64,000 nt of DNA, from assembly GCA_964036295.1 (NCBI GenBank), contig OZ038463.1, positions 32,193,295-32,257,294 of the forward strand, written 5' to 3'. Positions 25,202-35,355 of this stretch are shown here, piece by piece. This DNA comes from Plumapathes pennacea. Its lineage: Eukaryota; Cnidaria; Anthozoa; Antipatharia; Myriopathidae. Within the stretch, counting starts at the first letter, position 1. Every line of letters starts with the position of its first letter. The notes under the pieces were generated by a model, which saw only the letters and a program-made list of their open reading frames with translations, did not search any database and was not told where the DNA came from. A program made the position numbers and the translations under genes.

Positions 25202-25392
25202 GTAGTGGCCAAGAGTCTGGTGCTGTCATGAGCACCGTTCAGGATCTGAATGCTGTCAGACGAAAGAGGACGAACTTCACACAGTATCAGCTAAAAGAGA
25301 TGGAAAATGTCTTTGCCCATTCCCGGTACATTTCACTGAGAGAACAATCCGAGTTGGCAGCGAAGCTGGATCTTCGTAAAGACGTAATTCAG
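25202..25392 (+). CDS. K50 paired-like homeobox gene, exon 2 (homeodomain residues 1-46)
   Basis: After the acceptor CCCCCAG the frame reads GSGQESGAVM and then the homeodomain from V49 of the protein: RRKRTNFTQYQLKEMENVFA and on to LDLRKDVIQ. R5, F8 and F20 of the homeodomain are in place; position 16, usually Leu, is Met. The exon ends exactly after homeodomain residue 46 at a GTTATT donor. An intron between residues 46 and 47 is a common feature of paired-class homeoboxes. If unspliced, the frame stops at 25,458 and the protein would lack helix 3. Confidence 0.75.
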
Positions 25393-25432
25393 GTTATTTT
25401 CCAAATCCCTCATCCTCGTTCCCTTGTCCCTA

Positions 25433-25699
25433 AAAGCACCCCTCTGCAACAGACCTAGTGAAACCCGACCTGGTGAGATTTTTTCCTGTCCCTGGGGAAT
25501 TTTTAGCCTATCTGGGCCCTGGTGAACTTTTTTTATTTTACCTGCCCAGTTTTTGTTCTCCCTGGTGTCCTGGTGTACTTTTTTACCTCCCGGGTGGAAT
25601 CTCAATAAAACACGAGAAATTTTAACAACCTGGTGGAAATTTTTCTGACCTGGCGAACATCCAGATCTCACCAGGTCTGTTACAGAGGGGTGTCTAAAA
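25433..25699. mobile_element. Inverted-repeat MITE at the start of homeobox intron 2
   Basis: AAAAGCACCCCTCTGCAACA at 25,433-25,452, extending to about 25,464, is repeated inverted at 25,670-25,699 (CAGGTCTGTTACAGAGGGGT). The 267-bp element has no coding capacity. It begins only about 40 bp after the exon 2 donor. The interior repeats CCTGG and CCAGG motifs with T-runs. Confidence 0.7.
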
Positions 25700-25875
25700 A
25701 TACCTTATCAAGGATTTCGCGCAAAAGACCGTGAGATTAAAGTTTCGAGCACTTCACTCTCTCAAGACGAATACCAGTATCAGAGGGATACCTCTATGAA
25801 CCGGACAGCGTTTTGTTGGTCCCGGCCGTCCGAAATTTACCTATTTGTCAGCTGTATCTAAACTCTCCATAGTAT

Positions 25876-26092
25876 TAATGCACAGCGTGCACAAGTGGCG
25901 AGGACTGGGGCCTTATTCCCGGCATGCAACGGTTGTATGTGTGGCGCCAGTGGTCGCTGTTGCTTGCTGTCGACCCCAATGCCTCCTGTGTTTCAAGGCA
26001 AGCCAACGAATTTGCCAAATCCATTGTTTGAACGTGCTCGTTTGCCGTATCCTTACAACTTTGGCAACCGATATGAATTGAACCGTCGCTGA
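25876..26092 (+). pseudogene. Truncated duplicate of homeobox exon 3
   Basis: From 25,876 the sequence is identical, as far as I can read, to homeobox exon 3 from 35,095 to its stop. It starts at codon 105-106, so it lacks the helix-3 codons (TWFKNRRVRW) and the splice acceptor. With no acceptor it cannot be joined to exon 2 and is dead. The frame remains open for about 70 codons only because the duplication is recent. This is the left edge of duplicated unit A. Confidence 0.85.
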
Positions 26093-26136
26093 GATATTCA
26101 GCCAGATGTTTGCTAAGGAAGCGTTCTTTGGGACTA

Positions 26137-26306
26137 CAGTAAACTCTCTCCAAGGCAGACACCCTCGGGACTAGATTTAGTGTCCGCCTTAGAGAGAGTT
26201 CAGTTACAGAGAAACAAGTGAAAATCGGCAAGGATCAAATCTGCATGCTGTCCGCCTTAGAGAGGTGTCCGCTTTAGAGAGATGTCCGCTTAGAGAGAGA
26301 TGACTG
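26137..26306. mobile_element. Pogo-like MITE (unit A copy)
   Basis: The element is flanked by TA at 26,135-26,136 and 26,307-26,308, begins CAGTAAACTCTCTCC and ends GAGAGAGATGACTG. Inner CGCCTTAGAGAG and TCTCTCCAAGGC blocks repeat in both orientations. A TA target and CAG ends suggest a Tc1/mariner-pogo derived MITE. The same insertion is at the matching place in unit B, so it predates the duplication. Confidence 0.7.
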
Positions 26307-27183
26307 TAGACTAAATAGCCGGCATATCTTGTTCAGTTTTCATTATATTTTTTTAATTTTGTTTTCGGAATAGCGCAAAGTCTGTTCTTTTGGGAACTAA
26401 TATTTTGTGTATTCTGTTATTCCTATTCCGGAATAGGAACAGACGGAATAGTCCCAAAATAATGCCCCTAAGTACGCCGACATGGGACCCCGAATCACGG
26501 TATTATCCTTTGCTCCCACTTATATATCTGCATCCATGACGTCATTACTGTTGGTCAACTATCGTCGTCATTACTATCTAACTTCTTATTCGATATAAAA
26601 TTTCACATCACGTGCATAAGCTTCGTTTTCCATGTGCACAACTTATGAAACTTAAAGTATACTGAACTAATCTATATTTGAGTATCGAGTCATAGTGTTG
26701 AGTTTCGTAGCTAAGTCTTGATGAGGTTCTACGAGCGTTATACTGAGCTACAAAAGTCTGCACTTGAATCCACAGTGTTGTGTATTGACCGCTGACTCAA
26801 TGACCGCACGGCCGAAAAACGTGTTTCCGTGTCCCACGTTGTGATTATTAATTTGACTTTGCTACTGGAATTTATGAAATGTAGATGTTATGTGCGCCCT
26901 TTATTAATTTATTATTTATTTAATTATATATACATATTTATCTATCTATTTATTCATTTATTTATTTGTTTTTGTTTGTATCTATTTCTTTATTTATATA
27001 TCTGAATGTGATTATAATGTTTATTTTCAAAAGCAATAAATTATTCCTTGTCTGTTTTTATGAGTTGCATTTGCTTAAAGGTATTTAAAAAAACGAATAG
27101 ATTCCAATCTTGCTCGTTTGCACCCAACACATGAGCGAGGCTCTGAGGTAAAAACTGTGTACTACGACTCAAAACATCAAGGC

Positions 27184-27423
27184 CCGGTGTTTCGAAAGTC
27201 GATTAAGCTAATCCAGGATTAGCAAAATTCTTTCTCTCGACCTCTCTCCTAATAAACAGCAAGGTTTTGTTCGAAGATGGATTAGAAAGCTTGTTCCAAG
27301 CTTTACAAAACGTTATCAAGAAAGTCGTTGTGGACGAAACTCTCACGTTTTCAGGCTTATAAATGACAAGAAAGTTTAGATCTAACCCAGGATTAGCTTA
27401 ATCGTGCTTTGAAAAACTGTTCT
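27184..27423. mobile_element. Inverted-repeat MITE (unit A copy)
   Basis: The left end, GTTTCGAAAGTCGATTAAGC followed by TAATCCAGGATTAG, is repeated inverted at the right end (CCAGGATTAGCTTAATCG then TGCTTTGAAAAAC). About 240 bp, no coding capacity. It is also present in unit B at about 36,424-36,664. Confidence 0.65.
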
Positions 27424-27530
27424 CAAACGTTTAAGCCGTATTCAAACCCGTCACCCTGGAGATAGGACTCTAATTATTCATGCTAAAACCGCTGACCACT
27501 ACTTAGTCTTCCGAGTCATCAGTCAAACAA

Positions 27531-27822
27531 CTAGCCTGCGTAGCTGGCGGTCTCATTCGATGCGGTTGAACAGTTTTCACGGGCGCCATTTTGTGCTGAT
27601 GGCGGATGGGAGACTGAGGTCGAGTGACAAAATTACGGGGCGGGGGGAGGAAGCGGGGGCGTGGGAAAAGACCTGGTCTTTTCCCACGCCCCCGCCCCCC
27701 TCCCCCCGCCCCGTAATTTTGTCACTTGACCTCAGTCTCCCTTCCGCCATCAGTGCACTGAAATGGCGCCCGTAAACACTGTTCAACCGCATCGAATGAG
27801 ACCGCCAGCTACGCAGGCTATG
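27531..27822. mobile_element. Foldback element present only in unit A
   Basis: The 292-bp element is a nearly perfect hairpin: TAGCCTGCGTAGCTGGCGGT at the left is repeated inverted at the right, and the pairing runs almost to the centre (AAAAGACC/GGTCTTTT near 27,672). It is bracketed by AAACAA at 27,525-27,530 and 27,823-27,828. Unit B has a single AAACAA and no element, so the empty site is preserved. The insertion therefore probably happened after the duplication. Open frames on both strands are by-products of the palindrome. Confidence 0.85.
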
Positions 27823-28499
27823 AAACAACGCTAAACAATGCCAAACAATGCTGGATGTACAAAAACCAAGCAGCAAAAGCAAGATCATGAATTAGCTATA
27901 GCCGCTTCGGACCATTACCCAATACTTTTCTCTCTCTCTCTCTCTTTCTCGTCCTCTCTCAGCTCTGGCAAAGTCTCACTACAAAACACCCTGGGGTTAA
28001 GTTCAAAATGAAAGGAATTATTATTCATAATACGTGATGTGAATTACGAATGAGATGTTCAATCTCTACAGCTGCTGACCTTCATTGGACAGGTACATGA
28101 ATGTCTTAATCTTGGTGAAAATCTAAAACTCTGGAGTATCCACGGGCGACGCAAGCGCTTGTAAGCGAAAGCACTGTTTAAAGTTCTTATTTCACAGTAA
28201 AACAAGCTCGATGCATCAGCGAAAGCACGACCGGATCAAAATGTTTCCTTATGCTTTATTGCAGTTGTACGTGTGTCGCTCGTGAATTGACCAGGCGTAA
28301 GGGCTCTCGAACCTTCTTTTAATACATTTAGATGGAATTTTGTTGACGAAGCAGAATTTTATGCAAAATATTAAGAAACAATAATTAGTATGATATTAGC
28401 CTCTGCTGTGCATTGTGAAAAACAATTAGAAGGAAGCCGTGGAACGCATAATATTACGCATGGCCTGAACCATTAATCACGTTCCGATTTTTTGTCATA

Positions 28500-31400
28500 A
28501 TGGCGGAAGTTCGTGCCTTAGTGAGAACGCATCTCGCGAAAGATGTACTCCAGCACTCAACACTGAAGAAAATTGGTCTTATTCTCAGTTCAAACAATAC
28601 TCTTAATAACTGGAAAGATGTTGCGGGCAAACTGGGAAAGAGTATTGAAGAAATCGAGGGGTATTATGACGGCCTTCGGACACAGGCCGGAGACCCAGGA
28701 TATTCAGTCCTTACGGACTGGATGTTATCTGAACGAGGGACGATTTCTCAGCTGTGCGAAGTTTTCGAGGAGCTCAAGCTCTATAGCTGTTTGGAGGAAA
28801 CGAAGGAAGATATGGAAGGTGAGTGTGTGCGTAACTATTGTGACTGGACACATTTTGAGTCGAAAGGCCAAAGGAACAAATAATTCAACTAACATAAACT
28901 CATTGGCAACGCTCCCAGCAATGCAAATTGAAGTTAAATTGACCCAGAAGACGATTAAAACTTTCTAAGGCCTTGTAACTTGACCGTTATATGGCATTCA
29001 CTTACCTACAGCGGCTAATATCAGAGTTCACCACCAAATAATTGGTCTACCGCATTTTCATGCCTTCCCGTGATCAGGTTCTGTGCCTTGACTCGACTGT
29101 TGATTTTTGATTTTTGATTTTATGCCGTTGAATTGCTAAGTTATTCTAAAGACTAGAATTGTTTACTTCGGCGACAAAATACGGAAGTCATTAGTAGTAA
29201 TTCAATTGTCTTGCTGTCATCCGAAATATTTTGTACAAAGCCAGCTGTGGTTATTGTGAATCGAAATCTTTTGACTATAGACTCCTAAAATTCTTGGAAC
29301 CTTTCGTACTCTTTGACTCCTTCCCATTCTGTCGGTATTTAATGTGTCCGCTAGAACTATTAACGACATTCTTGATAGGATAGATGGAAGGGCTGACTAA
29401 TTGACCCTTACGGGACACACAACAATGCGTCTCTAAGTAATATGTTACCAGATTTTTCACTCTCAATCAGATAATTCGCCCAGAAATACCCAAATGAGTG
29501 AGCAAAACGTCTGGCAAATAACAGTTCATTGTTATTTTGAGATCTTACTTTGGCGTGTTGTCCCATTTCACGTGACACTAACTGAAAGGGTCAATTTTGT
29601 ACCGCGGCCATCTTGTACAATGAAATATTGCATCTTACAACTTTGTCCTGTGGCCAGTCATTCTAATCTATACCTGGTCATTATTTATATTCAAATAACC
29701 ACGGTGACTAATTTACACAGTGTATATTATATGTCTATCGCTTTTGTGACCCCAAATTATTCAAAAATATTCAAAAATTGGTAACATTGACACCATTTTG
29801 TTCTTATTAGCAGTCTTATTTGTAATTACTCTTTATTCTAAAATCCAGCATTCCAACGAAAATTGAACACCCGACAAACAGAAAATACTGTACTGCGTGA
29901 CTCAAGCGGTTTCGATAAAAGAAGTGAACCATCAGGTTCCAATAGCTCATCCGGGACCTCGTCATGCCCTCCATCAGAGCCTGAGGCTAGTGCCAGGTTA
30001 TCAGAGAATATCAACGTAGAATCTACGCTGCAGTGCAGTGTTGGTGATGGTATTTCGTGCAGGCCTGCTCCCAAAGAAAATGAAGACACAAATTGTGGAA
30101 CCGGTGCAGGGTTGATTAACAAGTTAAGTACTTCCGAAACAAGCGAAAACGCTGATGAACCGCCCCAGCCCTTCTTCCGATATGTCAAGTGCCCAGAGGG
30201 TATGGAAACACCAAGTCCACCACCCTCACCACCCCCCAAAAGAGGCAGCATTATAAGACGGTTTCGTGATTGGCGGAGGTCAAAGTCTGTCATTGGCTCC
30301 CCCAAGAAGAGCAACGAGACTAAAAAATCAGTGCCTTTTGTAAGAAGTTGCAGCACGCCGGAACCTCTGACCAATGCGAACATAGTGCAGTTCGAAGAAC
30401 TTCAGACGTCTTCACCTGTTGGAATTACACCTGCAGTGACCGAACAGTCAAGCTCAGGTGATTGCAGCTTAAACACCGCGCAATCTTCCAACTTGGTGCA
30501 GTCCACTGCTCGCTGTCCAAGCGCTGAGCCTGACGTCAGGCGAGACAGTGCAAGTTCTGAAGAATCTCAGAAATCTTGCACCACTCATTCTGAAGTCGAA
30601 TCAGGATACTCATCAGATGAGACCTGTAAGTAAATGTACTAACCACAGGAACACGTTCGTGACGTCACTTACGTTCGCGACGTCACTTCTGTCAGCATTC
30701 GGTCTTTCTCGAGGGAAAATTTCACTAAACTCAATATTCAACTGTAAGTTAGTTCAATGCATTTTCTATATCATATAAAGTTTATATGAAGTCACGCACA
30801 AGTAAAACGGGACTTGCCTACGATGCAAATTTTTTTACCTAGAGCTACACAATAGCGACGAACGTTGATCAACGGAAGTGACGTCAAGAACGGTATCGTA
30901 CCATGATGTCATTTCTTTGATCGAAGCTCGCGAGTGATGATTGAATATATTTAAAAGGGTCACTGTTTAATAGTAAAAAGTTTCATGTTTAATTAATTGT
31001 AATTTTTTGATATTTCTAGTTGAACTGACTCCCACTCTAATCGTGGACTCGTCCAAGAAAATCTTCATTTTAAGTCACGAAGACCACAGAGAAGCTGCAG
31101 AAAGTCTGCACACGTTCTTTAAGGAACAAAAGTGCGAATGTCACTTTTACCAGCTGGAGCCCTGTCTCGTGGCCACAAGCTTGCCATCCAAGTACATAAT
31201 TGAAAACCTGAAGAAAGCCGACTTCGTGTTGATTTGTCTATCAGCAAAACTTAGCGAGGTGGATGATTCAGGTGACTGTACGAACAATGCATACAAGTAT
31301 TTAGTTCTGTGCCTCGATTTTGTTGTTGTTGATTTTTTATTTCATTTTTCAATTTTTTGATGTCCTTCTTTTTTGTCTGTCTCTCCTTCACGTAGGAACT

Positions 31401-32252
31401 TGCGGCAAAATTTCATCGCTAGCTCTACTGAAAGCAAAGATACAGAAGTTTAAAGTTCCAGATAGTCCCAATATCTCAGCTGTTCAGTGCCATAAAGAGC
31501 TTTTGTTTTTTTGAGCGTGATTTTTTCAGATAGGCCATTCTGAAGATTTGGACAATTTGGAAAACATTAATTCAGAAAAATATTTTGTGACGTCATCACT
31601 TTGAAACTTATTAAGTTGCGAACAAGAAAAACGAGGCTTGGGTGTGAAAATTTACCTCGAATTAGACGAAGGGAGTAAGCCCGGGTTAAACCTCAATCTT
31701 ACCATGCGTCGAACTCGATGCAAATGAGCAAAATTCATTGTTTGAGCTAATTTGCATTGAATTCGACGCATGCTAAGATACACGTTTAACCCGGGTCTTA
31801 GATAGCCATCGCGAAATGAGCTAACCAACGGAAGTGACGTCAAGAACGTATGTCCGCGGCCGGTTCATTGCCATCCTCGTTCCCAGGGTCTTTTCCCTAA
31901 CCCGTGCCCCAGGCGAGCGGGGGGCTGGGTAGGAAAAAGACCCTGGGAACGAGAATGGTTCATTGCCATTACTAGTCTCCGTAGGCTCTTTCACTCTAAT
32001 GAATCGCTCAAATTTCTTCTTTCAGCATCGCGATGTGTTGCAGATCAATTGGAAGAGATTCTGAAGTTCGCATTGGATCAAATGGTTGGTGAGATGGCTC
32101 ATAAGGGGAAAAACCCAGAAGGAAAATACATGCCAGTATTCTTCAGCAAAGAGGATTCAAACCATGTGCCGTTTAGTTTGCAAGGCGCACTGAGGTACAA
32201 TTGGCCTAAAGACCGCACCACAATGATAAAAGTGATGAATGGAACAAAGTGA
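28500..32252 (+). CDS. Death-domain/SEFIR adaptor, gene A (nested in homeobox intron)
   Basis: Exons 28,500-28,818, 29,849-30,625, 31,020-31,271 and 32,026-32,252 join with all introns in phase 1 and give 524 residues. Residues about 15-103 form a Death domain (NNWKDVAGKLGKSIEEIEG, W38, W74, then GTISQLCEVFEELKL), closest in look to MyD88. Residues 107-366 are a Ser/Pro-rich low-complexity linker with a conserved SPPP and basic patch (RRFRDWRRSKS). Residues about 378-520 look like a SEFIR/TIR fold: strand KKIFILSH, strand DFVLICLS, then KYMPVFFS, HVPFSL and YNWP, the spacing known from the Act1/CIKS SEFIR. The likely role is a cytosolic innate-signalling adaptor. The final codon before the TGA overlaps a strong GTGAGT donor, so a further exon is possible. 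Confidence 0.75.
31396..31514 (+). CDS. Possible alternative terminal exon of gene A
   Basis: A pyrimidine-rich tract with acceptor TTCACGTAG lies at 31,387-31,395. The following frame is in phase with exon 3 and codes 39 residues (GTCGKISSLALLKAKIQKFK...) to a TGA at 31,512-31,514. Its use would give a protein with the Death domain, linker and only the first half of the SEFIR domain. The exon is unchanged in unit B. It could also be unused intronic sequence. Confidence 0.35.
31676..31800. mobile_element. Inverted-repeat MITE in gene A intron 3
   Basis: TAAGCCCGGGTTAAAC at the left is repeated inverted at the right (GTTTAACCCGGGTCTTA), and the pairing continues through CCATGCGTCGAACT and ATGCAAAT. 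The 125-bp element is also at 40,646-40,770 in unit B. Confidence 0.75.
31874..31956. mobile_element. 83-bp foldback element with 12-bp direct repeats
   Basis: TCCTCGTTCCCAGGGTCTTT is repeated inverted at the right end (AAAGACCCTGGGAACGAGAA). The element is bracketed by GGTTCATTGCCA at 31,862-31,873 and 31,957-31,968. The same insertion is at 40,844-40,926 in unit B. Confidence 0.7.
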
Positions 32253-32327
32253 GTCAGTCATAAACTGGCTCGCAGGCACTCAGAGTTGGTCAGCTTTCGT
32301 CGCCATTAGTATCAGCTCACGACCTGA

Positions 32328-32652
32328 GGGGGGAGGGGGGGGGGGGACTCCAACACAAAAAAAGAGTAGAGGTGCTCGTCGTACCTTTTAGGGGGTTAAA
32401 ATCTGGGGTCTTGGAACCGCTTAGGGTGCTCAAGATTTTAACGTAATACCGTTTAGGGATCGGGCGTCAGTCGAATGGACTTTTCATGGTCACCAAACAA
32501 AACTGTTAATGGTTGCCGTCACATAATGGATGTCATTTTTAGCAATCACAGGCATCAAATTGATGTAAAAGCTTGGTATAAGCTTTTATTGGTAGCTTAT
32601 AGGGGTCACTGATAGGTTCGATCCACGCCCGTTTTGGTACCTCTAAGGGGTC
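32328..32652. mobile_element. G-run inverted-repeat element, truncated at the duplication edge
   Basis: The left part (a G-run, then GACTCC, then GGTGCTCGTCGTACCTTTTA) matches the complete element at 41,298-41,694, but the right arm is missing. The sequence changes to an unrelated one after 32,652. The truncation marks the right edge of unit A. Confidence 0.75.
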
Positions 32653-33054
32653 TTAGGTATTGTTTTCGGAATCGCGCCGATAATAATTTAATTTTTCCTT
32701 TCTTGGTTTTTGTTTACTATAGTGAAACATGTAGCATACTCAGATTCTTCAACTTTTAAGAGATTATCAGACTTATAACTCAAGACTATTCGCTGCCCGA
32801 TTTATTTCGACTCACAACACGCACTCTATGTTATTGACATTTGACAGGCTGCACGCTCCCCGCACGTGTTTATACAGACAAAATTACATCCGGCGGAAGT
32901 TTTATGACAAAAATATTAACGAAACCGAGCACCAGTTCAGTTGAAGAAAATAACAGCGTCACAAATTTATGAGATAAGAAAGGGAAGCCAACTCTCATTT
33001 CAAAATTATCCTTCTCTTTTTGTGCATTTTCATTTCAAAGTTATTTGTTTTCTG

Positions 33055-33507
33055 TAGATGATGCTTAAAACAATACAGGTGTAGACTCCAGTGTTGTCAA
33101 GATGTTCCATCTTTGGGCAACAAACTGTCAAGATGTCCCATCTTTAGGCAGTTAGTCGAAGCCTGAATTGAAACAGCATGGTCCATCCCAACTGTACTCT
33201 AGCTACATCAATCACTTAAATTCATTTTTCCTCACTATACAATACATGAGTTTACACATTTCTATTTCCTGTTTTGAAACATAAATATACATGCAAATTA
33301 CATCTGAATATCGAACCATGTTATTGGCATGTCAAAAGAAATGCTCTAAGTGTACCTGAGACACTATTCATCTGTAGTAGGGTAGATGATGCTTAAAACA
33401 ATACAGGTGTAGACTCCAGTGTTGTCAAGATGTTCCATCTTTGGGCAACAAACTGTCAAGATGTCCCATCTTTAGGCAGTTAGTCAAAGCCTGAATTGAA
33501 ACAGCAC
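33055..33507. repeat. 125-bp direct repeat pair
   Basis: The two copies (33,055-33,178 and 33,383-33,507) are nearly identical. Each contains TGTCAAGATGT-t/c-CCATCTTT twice. Downstream of both copies CATTTCTATTTCCTGTTT also recurs, so the duplicated unit may have been about 330 bp and has decayed. Confidence 0.8.
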
Positions 33508-34253
33508 ATGCTGCCGCTATTATGACAGTACAAAGTTCACTTATCATTTCCAAATTTAAGTTTCATTCCTTTCCCACTGTATCATACAGCATATGTGCAT
33601 TTCTATTTCCTGTTTCAAATTTTTAATCCAAATGAAAAACTTATTGGTTTAAAATACAAAGTAATATGTTTTTGTCATGATAGCGATTTGGCAGTAAGAA
33701 TTATACATAATCATTATATCAGCTGTAAAACAACATTAGTGTGAGTGTTGTATTCTGGCCGAGATTGATTAAACATGCATCTTTTCCTAACGAGGAAGGC
33801 ATATTAAAGCCTTCCTCGGTTTTGGTTGTCCTTTATTTTATTCCCCGAAGGAAGCGGTAATAAGACATATTGTTGTTTTGTCGGGTATTAAGTCCCTGTG
33901 CCAATTGTTTGTGGGAGAGTGAAGTTGTATGAGACGAGAGAGTGAGAAGTAGTGATAAGTGAAAAAAAGAGAGGTGGTGCGACGTGTACATATGATATAA
34001 CTATGAACAAAGTTAAATCAAATTCCATGTTTACAATGACCGAGTAAAGTTGGTGAAAATTCAAGTGAAAACATAGTATTTGCACTTAATTGCAAACTCA
34101 AAAGATATAATATGGCTATACCTTTGTAAACAATAACACGAGACCCGTGGAAACATGATATTTTGCCTATATTGTTTGCTTAATTATATGCGCAACAAAA
34201 ATTACAATATGTACCATATTTTAAAGTATAGCAAACCACGAGTAAATTCAAAG

Positions 34254-34585
34254 TTTACAGCAATATGTTTGCCCCCAAGTACAATTAAAGCAAATATTTA
34301 ACAATTTTCATATTTACCATGGTTCAGCAAATGTGATGTCTATAAGTGGAAAATATGAACTTTGGATTGGGTTTACTTCCCTTTGCAGGACTAGCAAATT
34401 TATGTGTTTACGGACTAACTGTAATATTTACAGCAATATGTTTGCTCCCAAGTAAAATTGTAGCAAATGTTTAGCAACTTTCATATTTCCCTTGGTTCAG
34501 CAAATGTGATGTTTATCAGTTGAAAATATGAACTTTGGATTAAGTTTACTTCCCTTTTGCAGGGCTAGCAAATTTATATATTCAC
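34254..34585. repeat. About 177-bp tandem duplication
   Basis: Two diverged copies share TTTACAGCAATATGTTTGC, AGCAAATGTGATGT, GAAAATATGAACTTTGGATT and CTAGCAAATTTAT in the same order. No coding capacity. Confidence 0.8.
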
Positions 34586-35062
34586 TGCAGTTTTGCCTTG
34601 CGCGCAAATTTTGTGCAAATTTAGACCTCTAAATTTACCACATATTTACTCCAGTTCAAAGTTGCGGTAAATCCAATTTTTCGTCCAGTGGAAGCTTTCC
34701 GGAACGTTCTATTTATGAAGCAGTCTCAGAGTGTTGAAAACTAGTTCCGTCAAGCAGAGCAGTGAAAAGTCCAAAACCCAATGGCCAGTAATTTGTCTCA
34801 ACTGTGGGCTGGACGATGATATCAGAAGAAGCTGAACGCCATTGTGCATGCGACGTTTGAGTTCTGCCTTGGCGTCTGATAATCTTTCGTATCATCGTAT
34901 ACATAATGATTATGAAATATCGTCCGGGTTGTACATATTGTAGATTTACTATGGGCAATATTTTTATAAAGCAGATTGGAGTCCATCATAATCAATTCCC
35001 TTCTAGTTTATTTGTTTATGGAAAGAGTTTCAAGCGGTTATTTTATTTTCTTCTCATTTCAG

Positions 35063-35311
35063 ACTTGGTTCAAGAACAGGAGAGTGAGGTGGCGTAATGC
35101 ACAGCGTGCACAAGTGGCGAGGACTGGGGCCTTATTCCCGGCATGCAACGGTTGTATGTGTGGCGCCAGTGGTCGCTGTTGCTTGCTGTCGACCCCAATG
35201 CCTCCTGTGTTTCAAGGCAAGCCAACGAATTTGCCAAATCCATTGTTTGAACGTGCTCGTTTGCCGTATCCTTACAACTTTGGCAACCGATATGAATTGA
35301 ACCGTCGCTGA
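35063..35311 (+). CDS. K50 paired-like homeobox gene, exon 3 (helix 3 and C-terminus)
   Basis: After the acceptor CTCATTTCAG the exon gives TWFKNRRVRWRNAQRAQVAR, which completes homeodomain helix 3 with W48, F49, K50, N51 and R53. Lysine at position 50 is the DNA-contact choice also found in Otx, Goosecoid and Pitx proteins and predicts preference for TAATCC-type sites. The remaining tail has a cysteine cluster (C122, C125, C127, C133, C134) and a Pro/Leu-rich end, and stops at TGA 35,309-35,311. The tail matches no paired-like subfamily I know, so I leave the orthology open. Its last 217 bases are duplicated at 25,876-26,092. Confidence 0.75.
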   Translation, partial: TWFKNRRVRWRNAQRAQVARTGALFPACNGCMCGASGRCCLLSTPMPPVFQGKPTNLPNPLFERARLPYPYNFGNRYELNRR

Positions 35312-35355
35312 GATATTCAGCCAGATGTTTGCTAAGGAAGCGTTCTTTGGGACTA

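Larger units (their letters stand above)
25876..32652 (+). repeat. Segmental duplication, unit A (derived copy)
   Basis: This 6.8 kb segment matches 35,095-41,623 in the same orientation and order over nearly its whole length. It contains the truncated homeobox exon 3, a pogo-like MITE, TTTA and CT simple repeats and the complete Death-SEFIR gene A. Compared with unit B it carries an extra 298 bp (a foldback element plus its target duplication at 27,531-27,828). It is cut at both ends inside features that are whole in B, so A is likely the later copy, placed in homeobox intron 2. Confidence 0.9.
32653..35062. other. Homeobox intron 2 sequence between units A and B
   Basis: No gene. Two direct duplications are visible. 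A segment of about 125 bp (GATGATGCTTAAAACAATAC...) occurs at 33,055-33,178 and 33,383-33,507. A segment of about 165 bp around TTTACAGCAATATGTTTGC occurs at 34,254-34,420 and 34,431-34,585. The exon 3 acceptor tract ends the interval. The non-duplicated nature of this spacer suggests it is original intron DNA. Confidence 0.6.

Noticed and set aside
27560-27888. Overlapping frames on both strands around the unit A foldback
   Set aside because: They read the two arms of the same palindrome. The absent counterpart in unit B shows that this is a transposon insertion.
29838-30383. Minus-strand 181-codon frames opposite exon 2 of genes A and B (also 38,795-39,340)
   Set aside because: They are shadows of the low-complexity linker exon. 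The plus strand has matching splice phases with the other exons and a paralogue in gene C.
31007-31360. Separate short genes at 29,863, 31,007 and 32,049
   Set aside because: Each is an exon of one gene. The phase-1 donors and acceptors join them, and gene C shows the same joins.
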